From the NCBI RefSeq assembly GCF_000179615.1, contig NZ_AEDD01000010.1, positions 167,501 to 231,500 on the forward strand: a stretch of DNA of 64,000 nucleotides. Reading direction: 5' to 3'. The position numbers and the translations under genes are program-made. This stretch comes from Paenibacillus curdlanolyticus YK9 (GTDB lineage: Bacteria; Bacillota; Bacilli; Paenibacillales; Paenibacillaceae). The notes beneath the pieces were generated by a model. It saw nothing but the letters and a program-made list of their open reading frames with translations, did no database searches and was not told where the DNA came from. Of this stretch, positions 1 through 9,352 are shown in pieces (position 1 is the stretch's first letter; each line of letters opens with the position of its first letter).

Positions 1-33
1 GTCAACCCAGTCCGTTTAACCCCATAAATACAA

Positions 34-78
34 AATGAGCCACAGTAGGCTCCTCGCCTGCTGTGGCTCATTTTCAAA
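34..78 (-). terminator. Rho-independent terminator of the dnaX-bofA operon
   Basis: A perfect stem of about 14 bp (AAAATGAGCCACAG pairing with CTGTGGCTCATTTT) closes a 17-base loop right after the bofA stop. The A/T flanks on both sides make it potentially bidirectional. Confidence 0.85.
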
Positions 79-337
79 ACAACGTCATTCGCAATCCGGC
101 AATAAGCGCAATCCCTGGAACGCCTAGAACCATCACTGTGCCAATCGTAACCGGGTTCAATGGAATTTCCCAACCACTAAGCAAACCAGAATAATTAATG
201 GCATACAATCCTAATGAGGCAATCACAATATGAAGCGCGAATCTTCGCAGCCATTCAAAAGAAAGTTTCGTTCGGATGAGCACAAACAGCAACGCTATTG
301 ATGAAAGGATAAGAACGCCCGTTAATATTGCAGTCAT
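74..337 (-). CDS. bofA: BofA family pro-sigmaK processing inhibitor
   Basis: 87-residue protein that is mostly hydrophobic, with two to three membrane segments (about residues 3-20, 33-50 and 64-84). BofA sits in the outer forespore membrane with SpoIVFA and holds the SpoIVFB protease inactive, delaying pro-SigK cleavage until the forespore signals. The size matches the family, and the gene is the last member of the conserved dnaX-ybaB-recR-yaaL-bofA order known from Bacillus. Its start overlaps the end of yaaL by 4 bases, which implies translational coupling. Confidence 0.85.
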   Translation of the reverse strand: MTAILTGVLILSSIALLFVLIRTKLSFEWLRRFALHIVIASLGLYAINYSGLLSGWEIPLNPVTIGTVMVLGVPGIALIAGLRMTLF

Positions 338-630
338 TGAGGACTTTCACCCACTATCGATGCGGGCCACTCCACATTTTGAATAGCCTTCGCTTTTCGA
401 ATTAACATGACATAACGTTGTTCAGCTGCCTTAAGATGATAAATCGCATACTCAATCTCATCCGGCTCCACTACGTAATGAAAAAATCGACAAGCATTAT
501 GCCAGCCCTTGCGCGCATCTTCGACATCCTTCTTCAGTTGCCAAATCTCATCAGGCATGAATTTTACGGATTTAGATTTTGCTTTACTTTTGAACCTCTC
601 AAGATGAAACCAACTCGCAAGCGTACGCAT
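334..630 (-). CDS. yaaL: YaaL family protein (DUF2508)
   Basis: 98-residue, charged, probably helical cytoplasmic protein with an N-terminal basic stretch (KSKAKSKSVK) followed by the central region MPDEIWQLKKDVEDARKGW that I recognise as typical of DUF2508/YaaL. The biochemical function of the family is unknown. It lies between recR and bofA exactly as in Bacillus. No membrane segment or catalytic motif is visible. Confidence 0.75.
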   Translation of the reverse strand: MRTLASWFHLERFKSKAKSKSVKFMPDEIWQLKKDVEDARKGWHNACRFFHYVVEPDEIEYAIYHLKAAEQRYVMLIRKAKAIQNVEWPASIVGESPQ

Positions 631-723
631 CGTATTCCCCCTCGCTCGTCCACTTATCTCCTACCACATTCTTATGTCGTGTGAGACAACCATAGAACCG
701 ACGGTGAACTCGACTACGAAAGC

Positions 724-760
724 AAAAAGCCGAACTCCCATTGAAAGGCAGTTCGGCTTC
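724..760 (-). terminator. Terminator between recR and yaaL
   Basis: Stem AAGCCGAACT/AGTTCGGCTT, 14-base loop, followed on the minus strand by a T run (complement of 724-728). It lies inside the operon, so yaaL-bofA is either reached by read-through or has its own promoter in 631-723. Confidence 0.75.
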
Positions 761-778
761 TTATGCTTCGATGATATA

Positions 779-1378
779 TTAGTTTAATTCTCTACGACCT
801 TCTAGCGCTTTAGATAATGTGACCTCGTCCGCGTATTCCAGATCTCCGCCAACAGGCAGACCATGGGCAATTCGAGTAACACGAATGCCGAACGGCTTAA
901 CCAGACGCGATAAATACATGGCGGTTGCTTCGCCTTCAATATTAGGATTCGTGGCCATTATAAGCTCCTGCACGCGTTCATCGCTTAATCGCTGCAGCAG
1001 CTCCGCTACTCGGATTTGGTCCGGGCCTATCCCCTCCATCGGAGATATCGCACCCTGAAGGACATGATAATAGCCAGAGAACTCCTTGGTTCGTTCCATA
1101 GCAACCAGATCTTTCGATTCCTGCACAACGCAGATAACCGCATGATCGCGATTCTTATCTTGGCAAATCCGGCATGGGTCGACGTCTGTAATATTGCAGC
1201 AAACCGAACAGTAATGCAGATTCCGCTTAACGCTTACTAGCGCCTTAGCAAAGTCAATGACGTCATCCTCCTGCATCCGCAGGACATGAAAGGCTAATCG
1301 CGCAGCCGTTTTGGGCCCAATTCCAGGAAGCCGGGTGAATGCATCAATGAGTTTGGCTATCGGCTCGGGATAATACAT
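779..1378 (-). CDS. recR: Recombination mediator RecR
   Basis: 199 residues, the usual RecR length. A helix-hairpin-helix ([14 protein letters not shown], about 18-30) is followed by a C4 zinc finger with Cys57, 60, 69 and 72, and then a Toprim domain ([22 protein letters not shown]). RecR works with RecF/RecO to load RecA on gapped DNA. The gene follows ybaB in the dnaX operon. Start ATG at 1378, with a GAGGGG-type Shine-Dalgarno just upstream. Confidence 0.97.
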   Translation of the reverse strand: MYYPEPIAKLIDAFTRLPGIGPKTAARLAFHVLRMQEDDVIDFAKALVSVKRNLHYCSVCCNITDVDPCRICQDKNRDHAVICVVQESKDLVAMERTKEFSGYYHVLQGAISPMEGIGPDQIRVAELLQRLSDERVQELIMATNPNIEGEATAMYLSRLVKPFGIRVTRIAHGLPVGGDLEYADEVTLSKALEGRRELN

Positions 1379-1476
1379 GAGCTTTCAACCCCTCTCAACA
1401 ACAAACGACCCGCCGGATGCATGCTGCGAATCCGACAGGCCGATTTTGGTTAGAAACAGCCTTGCTACACTTATGC

Positions 1477-1788
1477 TTAGAACAGGCCTGGAATTTTCAT
1501 ACCGCCAGTGTATTTGCCCATGTCTTCATTAGCCATCTCTTCAGCTTTAGCCAATGCGTCGTTTACTGCTGTAATAACAAGATCTTGCAGCATTTCGATG
1601 TCTTCAGGATCTACCACTTCTGGTTTGATGGTAATGGAAAGAACCTGCTTGTGGCCATTCACTTTAACGTTAACAACGCCGCCGCCAGCGGAACCTTCGA
1701 TCGTTTTCGTACCCAGCTCTTCCTGCGCTTTCAGCATTTGCTCTTGCATCTTCTTTACTTGTTTCATCATATGTTGCATGTTTGTCAT
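1477..1788 (-). CDS. ybaB: YbaB/EbfC family nucleoid-associated protein
   Basis: 103 residues starting [18 protein letters not shown], the Met/Gln/Lys-rich helix typical of the family, followed by the three-stranded sheet region ([17 protein letters not shown]) and a C-terminal helix. Family members bind DNA as tweezers-like dimers and are nearly always co-transcribed with dnaX and recR, as here. The ATG at 1788 is preferred to the in-frame GTG three codons upstream because GAGGTG lies 7 bases before it. Confidence 0.93.
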   Translation of the reverse strand: MTNMQHMMKQVKKMQEQMLKAQEELGTKTIEGSAGGGVVNVKVNGHKQVLSITIKPEVVDPEDIEMLQDLVITAVNDALAKAEEMANEDMGKYTGGMKIPGLF

Positions 1789-1827
1789 AACAATCACCTC
1801 ACGGAAAATGTATGTTGCTCACGATTT

Positions 1828-3621
1828 CTAGTCCTGCTTTAATTCAACAAGTTGATCGCCAAACATTTTATAGGCTTCTTCGACCCATTCCGGTCGTGAA
1901 GCAGTCCCTGATTCATCGTCCATTCGGAGTTCCAACGGTTCTCCGGTTGCTTCATGAGCACCGTTCTCGGATGCCGCCTGCCAATCCTTCAGCATAACCG
2001 TAGCCAACTTCACTGGCCGATTAAACACCGAATGGAGCACTTGCTCAATCAATTCGCGGTTAGCCGGCTTCTCCGTAGTTTCCCGATGCATCATGCTCTT
2101 AAACGCAACGAGCACGGTTTCATCGGCGGCAGAGACGGGATCCCCATCCACCAACCAAGCGTGAACGGTAATCTTCGTTTCCTTCACGCGCTGCAGCAAT
2201 TCGCCCCAACGCATACGAATCTGATTAATCGCCTGTCCGTTAAGAGCAGCCACGAAAGGCTCAAGCTTCGGCTTACCAATTGCACCTAGACCGCCGCCTC
2301 CCGATGACCCGAAGGATCCCCGCGAACCGGAATTCCGGCGGACTGCTCCGCTGCCACTGGCTGCCGATGCGGCGCCAGCATCCCCTCCGCCGCTTGCTGC
2401 CACGCCGTTACGAAGCAATTGCTCGAGTTTCTTCTCAAGCGCTTCCACTTGACGCTGCAACCGCACAACCTCATCGCCCGTATGACCAGATGGCGCTTGC
2501 GCACCATTAGCACTACGGCCGGAAACGTCATTCGGCTCAGCCAGCGTACAGAGCTTCATAAGCGCTACTTCGAATAAAGTCTGGGGCTGCAGCGCATGCT
2601 TCATATCCGCCTGATAACGGTTGAGCACGTCGATCATGACAAACAGTCGCTCCGTACTAAAGCCATCGGCCATTTCTCGGAATCGACTATCGTCAACAAT
2701 TCGTTCCGTCGCGGCGCCACTCTGAGGAGCCAGCTTGAGAACCAACAGATCACGGAAATAGTAGATGAAGTTTTCCATACACTTCTCCGCACTCTTGCCC
2801 GCTTGCATCAATCCTTCAACCAAAGGAAGCACAGCGCCCGCGTTACGGTCTCTGACTGCCTCAGCAAGCTTGGCAAATTGCTCAGCCGCTAATCCGCCAG
2901 TTACATCTACTGCGCCTTCAAGCGTTATTCGCTCTCCTCCAAAAGCGGCCGACTGCTCAAGCAGGCCGATTGCATCGCGCATTCCGCCTTCCGATAAGCG
3001 AGCGATATAAGCTAGCGCCTCTTCGTCAGCCTCAATACCTTCCTCCTGACAGATCAGCCTAAGCCGCTCTGTCTGTTCCTCTAGGGAAACCTGCCGGAAA
3101 TCAAATCGTTGGCACCGCGATATGATTGTCGGCGGCAGCTTGTGAGGTTCAGTCGTTGCAAGGATGAAAATGACATGACCCGGCGGTTCCTCTAACGTCT
3201 TGAGCAAAGCGTTAAAGGCCTCTGTCGTAAGCATGTGCACTTCATCAATAATATACACTTTATAGCGAACTTCGGACGGGGCATAACGGACTTTATCACG
3301 AATATCGCGGATTTCATCAATGCCCCTATTGGAAGCGGCATCAATCTCAACGACATCCATTACCGTGCCCGCTGTAATCCCTAGACAAGCGTCACATTCA
3401 TTGCATGGTTCCGGCGCCGGCCCGCGTTCACAGTTAACCGCTTTGGCCAGAATCTTGGCTGCACTGGTCTTGCCTGTTCCTCGCGGTCCATTAAATAGAT
3501 AGGCATGTGATACGCGATCCTCACGAATCGCGTTCTGCAGCGTCCGGATAATGTGCCGCTGTCCAACCATGTCATGGAATGTCTGGGGACGCCAGGCTCT
3601 GTATAAGGCAATATGAGACAT
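1828..3621 (-). CDS. dnaX: DNA polymerase III subunits gamma and tau
   Basis: 597-residue clamp-loader ATPase. Walker A GPRGTGKT at about 45-52, zinc-binding Cys64, 73, 76 and 79, Walker B DEVH at about 126-129, and the SRC sensor at 168-170 form the AAA+ module. It is followed by the collar domain and, after a Gly/Ser-rich linker (about residues 415-450), a tau-like C-terminal region. I chose the ATG at 3621 (MSHIALYRAWRPQTF); the ATG three codons earlier lies inside the AAAGGATG Shine-Dalgarno region. No obvious A-run that would cause programmed frameshifting was noticed. Confidence 0.96.
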   Translation of the reverse strand: MSHIALYRAWRPQTFHDMVGQRHIIRTLQNAIREDRVSHAYLFNGPRGTGKTSAAKILAKAVNCERGPAPEPCNECDACLGITAGTVMDVVEIDAASNRGIDEIRDIRDKVRYAPSEVRYKVYIIDEVHMLTTEAFNALLKTLEEPPGHVIFILATTEPHKLPPTIISRCQRFDFRQVSLEEQTERLRLICQEEGIEADEEALAYIARLSEGGMRDAIGLLEQSAAFGGERITLEGAVDVTGGLAAEQFAKLAEAVRDRNAGAVLPLVEGLMQAGKSAEKCMENFIYYFRDLLVLKLAPQSGAATERIVDDSRFREMADGFSTERLFVMIDVLNRYQADMKHALQPQTLFEVALMKLCTLAEPNDVSGRSANGAQAPSGHTGDEVVRLQRQVEALEKKLEQLLRNGVAASGGGDAGAASAASGSGAVRRNSGSRGSFGSSGGGGLGAIGKPKLEPFVAALNGQAINQIRMRWGELLQRVKETKITVHAWLVDGDPVSAADETVLVAFKSMMHRETTEKPANRELIEQVLHSVFNRPVKLATVMLKDWQAASENGAHEATGEPLELRMDDESGTASRPEWVEEAYKMFGDQLVELKQD

Positions 3622-3664
3622 GGGGCCCATCCTTTCTGCAATGACATTTCGATCCGATTATTCC

Positions 3665-3670
3665 ATTATA
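3665..3670 (-). promoter_or_regulatory. -10 box candidate for dnaX
   Basis: TATAAT on the minus strand 44 bases before the dnaX start. The -35 region is a poor T-rich match, so this is a tentative SigA promoter downstream of the SRP RNA terminator. Confidence 0.35.
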
Positions 3671-3751
3671 CACGAACCTATGCGGCAAAAAAACAAGCAT
3701 TATGCAGAGTCTTGTCGCATCAGCATTAATTAGCAAGCATTACAAACATAC

Positions 3752-3805
3752 AAAAAAACCGACCTATGCGGAGTGGCTACTGCCTTACTCCACACAGCCG
3801 GTCTG
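3752..3805 (-). terminator. Terminator of the SRP RNA gene
   Basis: Imperfect 16-bp stem (ACCGGCTGTGTGGAGT against ACTCCGCATAGGTCGGT) followed by a seven-T run on the minus strand, 17 bases after the 3' end of the SRP RNA. Confidence 0.75.
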
Positions 3806-3821
3806 GCTGATGCATTATAGG

Positions 3822-4094
3822 AACCGTGCACCTGCCCCCGATCCATGCGACCCGGGTGGCACCTTTGCACTTCAACTCGAGCCAGGCACTCCTCCAACAC
3901 ATGAACAGATCTGCTTACGGCTGCTTCCTTCCGGACCTGACCGGGTTCACAGATGCCCATTGCGGAGGACCCAACTGTCAACATTGATTGCAAATACCAA
4001 CCCCGCATCAGCATAACCTCAGACAGGAATTCAACCTCGCTACAGCGGATTGCGAGTTACAGGGCACCGCTACCTCCCCGTCTAGCACGGCAAA
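3822..4094 (-). ncRNA. ffs: Signal recognition particle RNA, large Gram-positive type (scRNA)
   Basis: Recognised from the conserved helix-8 tetraloop region GTCAGGTCCGGAAGGAAGCAG (complement around 3927-3947), which binds Ffh. The 5' segment TTGCCGTGCTAGACGGGGAG, the Alu-domain part GGTAGCGGTGCCCTGTA and the 3' end GGTGCACGG are also Bacillus-like. The length of about 273 nt matches the 271-nt Bacillus subtilis scRNA with an Alu domain, not the 4.5S form. It lies immediately upstream of dnaX, its usual place. The ends are estimated by comparison with the Bacillus RNA recalled from memory. Confidence 0.95.
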
Positions 4095-4156
4095 ACTAAG
4101 TATAGCCCATTAAAGGACAAAGCGCAACCTTCGGAAATACTTCCCTCAACATTCCT

Positions 4157-4561
4157 CTAATGTACCACCGTCACATGCACATCATAGCGAGGCATATTCT
4201 TCTGAACAATTGCCGTTGCTTCTGACTGCAAGCGTGCCCGCTGCGCTGCATTCAACGATGGATCTGGATCAATCCTTACATGCATGGACGAGCCGTCAAT
4301 CGTCACACGGCTGCGCTGAATTCCTTTCAGCCCGCGAAGCTTCTCGCCTACGAAGTCTGTATCGCTTTTTATCGTCAAGCTGTTCGGAGAGTTCGGCAGG
4401 TTCGGATTCGTGTTGGTTAAACCCATGTACCCGTCATGGCCGTAATTTTGCACCTTCATCTTGTTATCGTACTTGCCGCTTCCGCCGCCGCAGCCAGAAC
4501 CAGTTATCGCGATGCTAATCATCAAAGTGCTGAAGAGTAAATAACGTCTACCATGCAACAT
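4157..4561 (-). CDS. YhcN/YlaJ-type sporulation lipoprotein
   Basis: 134 residues. The N-terminal lipoprotein signal (LLFSTLMISIAITGSGC, lipidation Cys about residue 23) is followed by a Gly/Asn-rich linker. The C-terminal domain (VGEKLRGLKGIQRSRVTIDG ... MHVRIDPDPSLNAAQ ... YDVHVTVVH) resembles the alternating beta/alpha pattern of spore lipoproteins YhcN/YlaJ. These are forespore-expressed inner-membrane lipoproteins linked to outgrowth. The ATG at 4561 is chosen because GAGGGAGG lies 9 bases upstream; the open frame extends further only as an antisense/out-of-frame shadow of rpmE. A SigG-like promoter (4586-4614) precedes it, consistent with forespore expression. Confidence 0.75.
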   Translation of the reverse strand: MLHGRRYLLFSTLMISIAITGSGCGGGSGKYDNKMKVQNYGHDGYMGLTNTNPNLPNSPNSLTIKSDTDFVGEKLRGLKGIQRSRVTIDGSSMHVRIDPDPSLNAAQRARLQSEATAIVQKNMPRYDVHVTVVH

Positions 4562-4564
4562 AAC

Positions 4565-4603
4565 AAAAAACCTCCCTCTAAACCATAGGATGGCTGAGGG
4601 AGG
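4565..4603 (-). terminator. rpmE terminator whose 3' arm is also a Shine-Dalgarno sequence
   Basis: A perfect 8-bp stem, CCTCCCTC (4603-4596) with GAGGGAGG (4578-4571), has a 17-base loop and six T (4570-4565) on the minus strand, 32 bases after the rpmE stop. The 3' arm GAGGGAGG is the ribosome binding site of the lipoprotein gene starting at 4561. Confidence 0.8.
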
Positions 4604-4614
4604 TCGTTGTATTC
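4586..4614 (-). promoter_or_regulatory. SigG-type forespore promoter for the lipoprotein gene
   Basis: GAATA (4614-4610), 17-bp spacer, CATCCTA (4592-4586). This fits the SigG consensus (-35 near TGAATA, -10 CATNNTA). It lies within the rpmE terminator, so a transcript starting near 4579 would keep the Shine-Dalgarno arm but lose its pairing partner. Confidence 0.6.
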
Positions 4615-4634
4615 TGCCAATTTCAAACAGAATA

Positions 4635-4832
4635 TTAGATACCGTATTTCTTTTTGAACTTGTCCACACGGCCGCCGGCATCGATAAATTTCTGTTTGCC
4701 AGTGAAGAACGGGTGGCATACGGAGCAGATCTCGACACGAAGATTCGATTTGATCGAACCAGTCTCGAACGTGTTACCGCAAGCGCACGTTGCCGTTGTT
4801 ACGTGGTACGTCGGATGAATACCTTGTTTCAT
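4635..4832 (-). CDS. rpmE: 50S ribosomal protein L31, zinc-binding type
   Basis: 65 residues starting [10 protein letters not shown]. Cys pairs in CACG and CSVC mark the zinc-containing (C+) paralogue, which in Bacillus is replaced by the zinc-free form under zinc starvation. ATG 4832 is preceded by AAAGAGGTG at good spacing; the longer open frame upstream has no ribosome binding site. No Zur box was recognised upstream. Confidence 0.95.
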   Translation of the reverse strand: MKQGIHPTYHVTTATCACGNTFETGSIKSNLRVEICSVCHPFFTGKQKFIDAGGRVDKFKKKYGI

Positions 4833-4968
4833 CGCGTTCACCTCTTTCCGCCCTGGATTACATGCGAATCCAGAGTAAATTGCACAGACAACGTGATTAT
4901 AGCACGGTCCATTCAAAATATGCAATGCAATCCGTCGCCTGAGCTAATGCCAAAACATGCGAAAAAAT

Positions 4969-6228
4969 TTAACGAGCACGACGCAATTGCTCGGGTGGCA
5001 CATGCGTGAACGACCCAATAGCGACATCCGGCAATTCTTCGTTGAAAATTTCAATCATTTGCTTCATGCCGTAAATTTCACCCTGCGGCTTTGGAATAAG
5101 CTCCAAATAGCTTTCCGGGTCAATATTCAGATTGCGCATTTGAATGAGCTTAAGGCCTGTCCGCTTGGCAAATCCGATCATCGCCTCGATCTCCTCTTCT
5201 CGATCCGTCACGCCTGGGAAGATGAGATAGTTGATCGAGGTGTATACGCCATTGTCTGTCGCATACTTCAGCGACTTCTCAACGTTCGCAAGGGTATAGC
5301 CACGCGGCTTGTAATAAGCGTTGTAATGATCATCGAGCGCGCTGATGGTACTGACTCGCATCAAATCGAGCCCCGCATCGACAATGCCGCGAATGTGGTC
5401 AGACAAGCCAGCATTCGTATTAATATTGATATAGCCCATGGAAGTACGGCTGCGCACTTCTTTGATCGCATCGATAATGATCTTGGCTTGAGTCGACGGT
5501 TCGCCCTCGCAGCCTTGCCCAAAGCTGATGATCGCATCCGGCGTAACGAGCTGTTCCATCATTACCTGTACAACTTCATCGACGGTAGGCTTGAAATTCA
5601 TTCGAGTCTGGGGTGCAACGAACCCGCTGTCTTCAGGCTGCTCAGAGATGCACCCGTAGCATCCTGCGTTGCACGAGAAGGACACAGGAACCGCGCCCTC
5701 CCAACGTTGTAAAAATGTGTTGGATGAAGTCAGGCATTCATAGCCTAATGCACAATTAGACAAATGCTTGTACAGCCGATTGTCCGGGTAGCGATTAATA
5801 AGCTGATCGACTTTCACGCGCAGCTCCTTGCGGTCGCAATTAAGCGGATTCCATCGTTCCGGATCGTCTGTCGGCTGCGCCGCCACATAAAACTGACCAT
5901 TTTTCCAAACGACTGCCGTATAGCCGAACAAAGGAAACTTCTCTTCCTTGTTTGTTTTAACGTACGACGGAATGTTCAATCGGGTAAAGCCTTGCGGCAG
6001 CAACGCCCCAACTGCTTGAACATCTCCCGGCAGCACGGCCATCTCTCCACTCTTAGGATCGAGGCCAATCGGGCGCGTATGCGGCAACCCAACGAGCGTA
6101 GCGCCATCCGGGAGCGGTATTAGCTCATCTTCCATCAGCTCTACTGCCAAATCGCCAGAGCGTCCCAGACCAATCCATGTTGGATGGTCAAATACGTTGC
6201 CATCGGCGTCTGCATATACGAGATTCAT
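4969..6228 (-). CDS. Radical SAM protein of unknown function
   Basis: 419 residues. The cluster-binding motif CNAGCYGC (CxxxCxxC) lies at about residues 187-194, after a roughly 180-residue N-terminal domain. It is followed by a GQGCEGEPS segment that resembles the GGEP/SAM-binding strand and by a partial TIM-barrel pattern (YININTNAGL, RVSTISALDDHYNAYY). Two other Cys (NCALGYEC) precede the cluster. It is soluble, with no signal peptide. It lies between rho and rpmE, starting 38 bases after the rho stop with a TAGGAGG Shine-Dalgarno, so probably in the rho operon. Substrate cannot be inferred; anaerobic-maturase-like folds and RNA/peptide modification are both possible. Confidence 0.8.
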   Translation of the reverse strand: MNLVYADADGNVFDHPTWIGLGRSGDLAVELMEDELIPLPDGATLVGLPHTRPIGLDPKSGEMAVLPGDVQAVGALLPQGFTRLNIPSYVKTNKEEKFPLFGYTAVVWKNGQFYVAAQPTDDPERWNPLNCDRKELRVKVDQLINRYPDNRLYKHLSNCALGYECLTSSNTFLQRWEGAVPVSFSCNAGCYGCISEQPEDSGFVAPQTRMNFKPTVDEVVQVMMEQLVTPDAIISFGQGCEGEPSTQAKIIIDAIKEVRSRTSMGYININTNAGLSDHIRGIVDAGLDLMRVSTISALDDHYNAYYKPRGYTLANVEKSLKYATDNGVYTSINYLIFPGVTDREEEIEAMIGFAKRTGLKLIQMRNLNIDPESYLELIPKPQGEIYGMKQMIEIFNEELPDVAIGSFTHVPPEQLRRAR

Positions 6229-6266
6229 GGTGTCCTCCTAAAAATAAGTACATTTGCAAAACGGCG

Positions 6267-7637
6267 TTAGTCCCGTGACAGCGCTGTCGAGCGCGCTGCC
6301 GGACGCCGTCCCGCATTCGTGCCGCTGTTGCTGCTATTATTTGCTCCAGACGTGCTGCTATTGCCGCTGCCAGAAGGCGAGCCTGGGAAAGATGATGTAT
6401 CAAGCGACATTAAGAACTCTTCGTTCGTCTTCGAATCCGCAAGCTTCTTCAGGAAGTTGTCCACGAACTCCATGGAATCGTTCATGCTCTTGCGAATCGC
6501 CCACACTTTGTCCAGCTCTTCTTTCGATAAAAGCATTTCCTCGCGGCGCGTGCCAGAACGACGAATGTCGAGTGCAGGGAAAATCCGACGCTCTGCTAAT
6601 CTACGGTCAAGATGGAGCTCCATATTGCCTGTGCCTTTGAACTCCTCATAGATCACATCGTCCATGCGAGAACCCGTCTCGATTAGCGCTGTTGCAAGAA
6701 TCGTCAAGCTGCCGCCCTCTTCCACGTTGCGCGCAGAGCCAAAAAAGCGCTTCGGACGATGAAATGCCGCGGGATCAATACCGCCGCTCAGCGTTCGGCC
6801 TGATGGTGGAATAACAAGGTTATATGCGCGCGCTAAACGCGTAATGCTATCAAGCAAAATTACGACGTCCTTCTTGCTCTCGACAAGTCGAAGCGCCCGC
6901 TCAAGCACTAGCTCAGCTACTTTAATATGATTCTCTGGCAATTCATCGAATGTGGAAGCGACAACCTCGCCTTTAACCGAGCGCTGCATATCTGTAACTT
7001 CCTCAGGACGTTCATCGATTAGCAGTACAAATAATTCAATGTCGGGATGGTTCGCCGAGATGCTATTCGCAATTTCTTTGAGAAGCAAGGTTTTACCCGC
7101 TTTCGGAGGCGCCACGATTAAGCCGCGCTGTCCGAGTCCGACCGGTGCCAGCAAATCCATTATGCGCGTCGAAAGCTTGTTAGGGGCCATTTCTAGTACC
7201 AGTTTCTTCTCTGGGAAAAGAGGGGTAAGCGCGGGAAAGTGAAGGCGTTCTGCAGCTGTATCAGGGTTTTCGCCGTTTACGGCGTTGACTTGAAGCAAAC
7301 CATAGTACCGTTCATTTTCTTTCGGAGGACGACATTTGCCAGAAACGAGATCGCCGGAGCGCAGATCGAACCTGCGAATTTGGGATTGCGAAATGTAAAT
7401 ATCCTCGTTACTGCTAGCGTAATTGATGGGCCGTAAAAAACCAAAGCCATCAGGCAAAATATCAAGTATTCCTTGCATGAAGAAGAACCCGCTCTTCTCC
7501 GCTTGCGCTCGCAGTATCGCGAAAATGAGTTCTTTTTTCTTAAATTGACCGTAATAAGGGATCTGATACTGTTTAGCCAGCTTATACAGATCGGTCAACT
7601 TCATCTCTTCCAGATCGTTGATCTGAAGATCCGTCAT
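6267..7637 (-). CDS. rho: Transcription termination factor Rho
   Basis: 456 residues. Rho N-terminal helical domain (about 1-45), cold-shock RNA-binding domain ([19 protein letters not shown], about 52-70), Walker A APPKAGKT at 176-183, Walker [17 protein letters not shown], then the R-loop and secondary-channel motifs ([12 protein letters not shown]). It ends in an unusual Ser/Asn/Gly-rich tail of about 40 residues (from about 417), absent from the Bacillus subtilis protein as I recall it. A TATAAT lies just upstream of the start. Confidence 0.97.
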   Translation of the reverse strand: MTDLQINDLEEMKLTDLYKLAKQYQIPYYGQFKKKELIFAILRAQAEKSGFFFMQGILDILPDGFGFLRPINYASSNEDIYISQSQIRRFDLRSGDLVSGKCRPPKENERYYGLLQVNAVNGENPDTAAERLHFPALTPLFPEKKLVLEMAPNKLSTRIMDLLAPVGLGQRGLIVAPPKAGKTLLLKEIANSISANHPDIELFVLLIDERPEEVTDMQRSVKGEVVASTFDELPENHIKVAELVLERALRLVESKKDVVILLDSITRLARAYNLVIPPSGRTLSGGIDPAAFHRPKRFFGSARNVEEGGSLTILATALIETGSRMDDVIYEEFKGTGNMELHLDRRLAERRIFPALDIRRSGTRREEMLLSKEELDKVWAIRKSMNDSMEFVDNFLKKLADSKTNEEFLMSLDTSSFPGSPSGSGNSSTSGANNSSNSGTNAGRRPAARSTALSRD

Positions 7638-7745
7638 ATTCTCACCACACTATTATATTTTGCTTACCAGCATTGCCGGAAACGGCGGACCCTATTCCGC
7701 CTTAGACGAAATCAGTACCGCCGTTCTCTGCAATGGCCACTTTCG

Positions 7746-9002
7746 TTATACGGTCTCGCGCCAAATGTCTGCTCCAAGCCGGCGCAAATTGTCTACGAGA
7801 TTGTCATAGCCGCGATCGATGTATTCAACACCTGTTACTTCGGTAATGCCTTCCTTCACTGTTAAGCCGGCGATAACGAGCGCTGCGCCAGCACGCAAAT
7901 CCGTCGCATGCACTTTAGCTGCGCTCAGCGGACCGCCTTCAATAATAGCGGAACGGCCCTCTACGCGAATGTTCGCTCCCATCATCGCAAGCTCCGGCAC
8001 ATGTTTGAAGCGGTTTCCATAAATGTAATCTGAAAGCACGCTCACTCCCTTAGCCTGCGTGAGGAGACTCGTCATCGGCGATTGGAGGTCAGTCGCAAAG
8101 CCAGGGTATACGAGCGCTTTGAGATCGACAGCCTCATAAGGCTTGTCGCCTCCGACAATGCGAATCGCATCATCCAGCTCCTCAACCGTTGCGCCCATCT
8201 CGCGAAGCTTGGCCGTAACCGCCTCCATATGCTTCGGAATGACGCCTTCTACCGTAACATCGCCTCGAGTCGCTGCAGCCATAATCATATAAGTACCCGC
8301 TTGAATGCGGTCTGGAATAATAGAATGTCGGCAACCATGCATCCGTTCAACGCCTTCGATGCGAATCGTTTCGGTGCCCGCCCCTTTAATCTTCGCTCCC
8401 ATAGCGTTTAGAAGTGTAGCAACATCTATAATTTCAGGCTCTTTCGCCGCATTTTCGATAATTGTGGAGCCTTTGGCTCTTGCAGCCGCCAGCATGATGT
8501 TAATCGTAGCGCCTACGCTGACGAGGTCCAGATAAATCTTAGCGCCGCGAAGCTCTTTGGCCGAAATCCGCATTGCGCCATGCTCATTCGTTACGGTTGC
8601 ACCCAATGCCTCGAATCCTTTAATGTGCTGATCGATTGGACGCGGCTCAAAGTTGCAGCCTCCCGGAAGCCCGATCACAGCCTCGCCAAACCGTCCTAGC
8701 AGCGCACCCATCAAATAATACGAAGCTCGCAGCATCTTCACTTTGCCATTAGGCATAGCGGTGGAAACTAGCTTCGAAGGATCAATGCGCATCGTATCTT
8801 CGTGACGCTCTACTTTTGCTCCGAGATCTCGCAAAATCTCGCTATATACGGCAACATCGCTAATCGCAGGCAAATTATCGAGCGTTACTTCTGATTCTGC
8901 CAATATTGCAGCGGGAAGCAGCGCAACTGCACTGTTCTTGGCTCCGCTAATTTGAATTTCACCATGAAGCGGCCTACCGCCGCGGATCATCAATTTCTCC
9001 AT
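7746..9002 (-). CDS. murA: UDP-N-acetylglucosamine 1-carboxyvinyltransferase
   Basis: 418 residues. It catalyses the first committed step of peptidoglycan synthesis, transferring enolpyruvate from PEP to UDP-GlcNAc. The inside-out alpha/beta barrel pattern is visible, with Lys22/Asn23 (GAKNSA) and the fosfomycin-target Cys116 in [14 protein letters not shown]. Its location upstream of rho corresponds to the second Bacillus paralogue (murAB/murZ). A GGGGAGG lies 13 bases before the ATG. It has a leader of about 295 bases. Confidence 0.95.
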   Translation of the reverse strand: MEKLMIRGGRPLHGEIQISGAKNSAVALLPAAILAESEVTLDNLPAISDVAVYSEILRDLGAKVERHEDTMRIDPSKLVSTAMPNGKVKMLRASYYLMGALLGRFGEAVIGLPGGCNFEPRPIDQHIKGFEALGATVTNEHGAMRISAKELRGAKIYLDLVSVGATINIMLAAARAKGSTIIENAAKEPEIIDVATLLNAMGAKIKGAGTETIRIEGVERMHGCRHSIIPDRIQAGTYMIMAAATRGDVTVEGVIPKHMEAVTAKLREMGATVEELDDAIRIVGGDKPYEAVDLKALVYPGFATDLQSPMTSLLTQAKGVSVLSDYIYGNRFKHVPELAMMGANIRVEGRSAIIEGGPLSAAKVHATDLRAGAALVIAGLTVKEGITEVTGVEYIDRGYDNLVDNLRRLGADIWRETV

Positions 9003-9313
9003 GCCTTAACCGATTCCTCCCCGTCAAAAGCGAACAAACCATCGAGCTCCAGTAGCCAATTCTCGCACTAAACCCCCATGAATACGGCGAATCTCTCCCC
9101 TCGAACCCCAAACGGTCCAATATGGGAGAGACTGTCGCACATGCATAAAGAAGAGGTTAACACCCCATCTTCAGAGGAGCATAGCTCCGTTATGGCCAAG
9201 CCGTCCTATCCGGACGGTCGTCGATTACTTTATTCGGACGTTACGCTTAATTGCTTCTACCAAACAGACGGTTATACCTCAACAACTACTTGTCATCCTG
9301 CGCTATTATACCA
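9003..9313 (-). promoter_or_regulatory. murA promoter and long 5' leader
   Basis: An extended -10 (TGGTATAAT, complement of 9305-9313) gives a start near 9298 and an untranslated leader of about 295 bases. Inside it a perfect hairpin CCGTCC-GGATA-GGACGG (9200-9216) is visible. I see no terminator, T-box or known riboswitch core. No gene on either strand is convincing here. Confidence 0.45.
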
Positions 9314-9352
9314 CAACGCGCCCACGTATAGTAAATGGATTGTAACGATATG

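Noticed and set aside
4562-4738. N-terminal extension of the spore lipoprotein into rpmE
   Set aside because: It is the rpmE region read in another frame; the lipoprotein signal and ribosome binding site fix the start at 4561.
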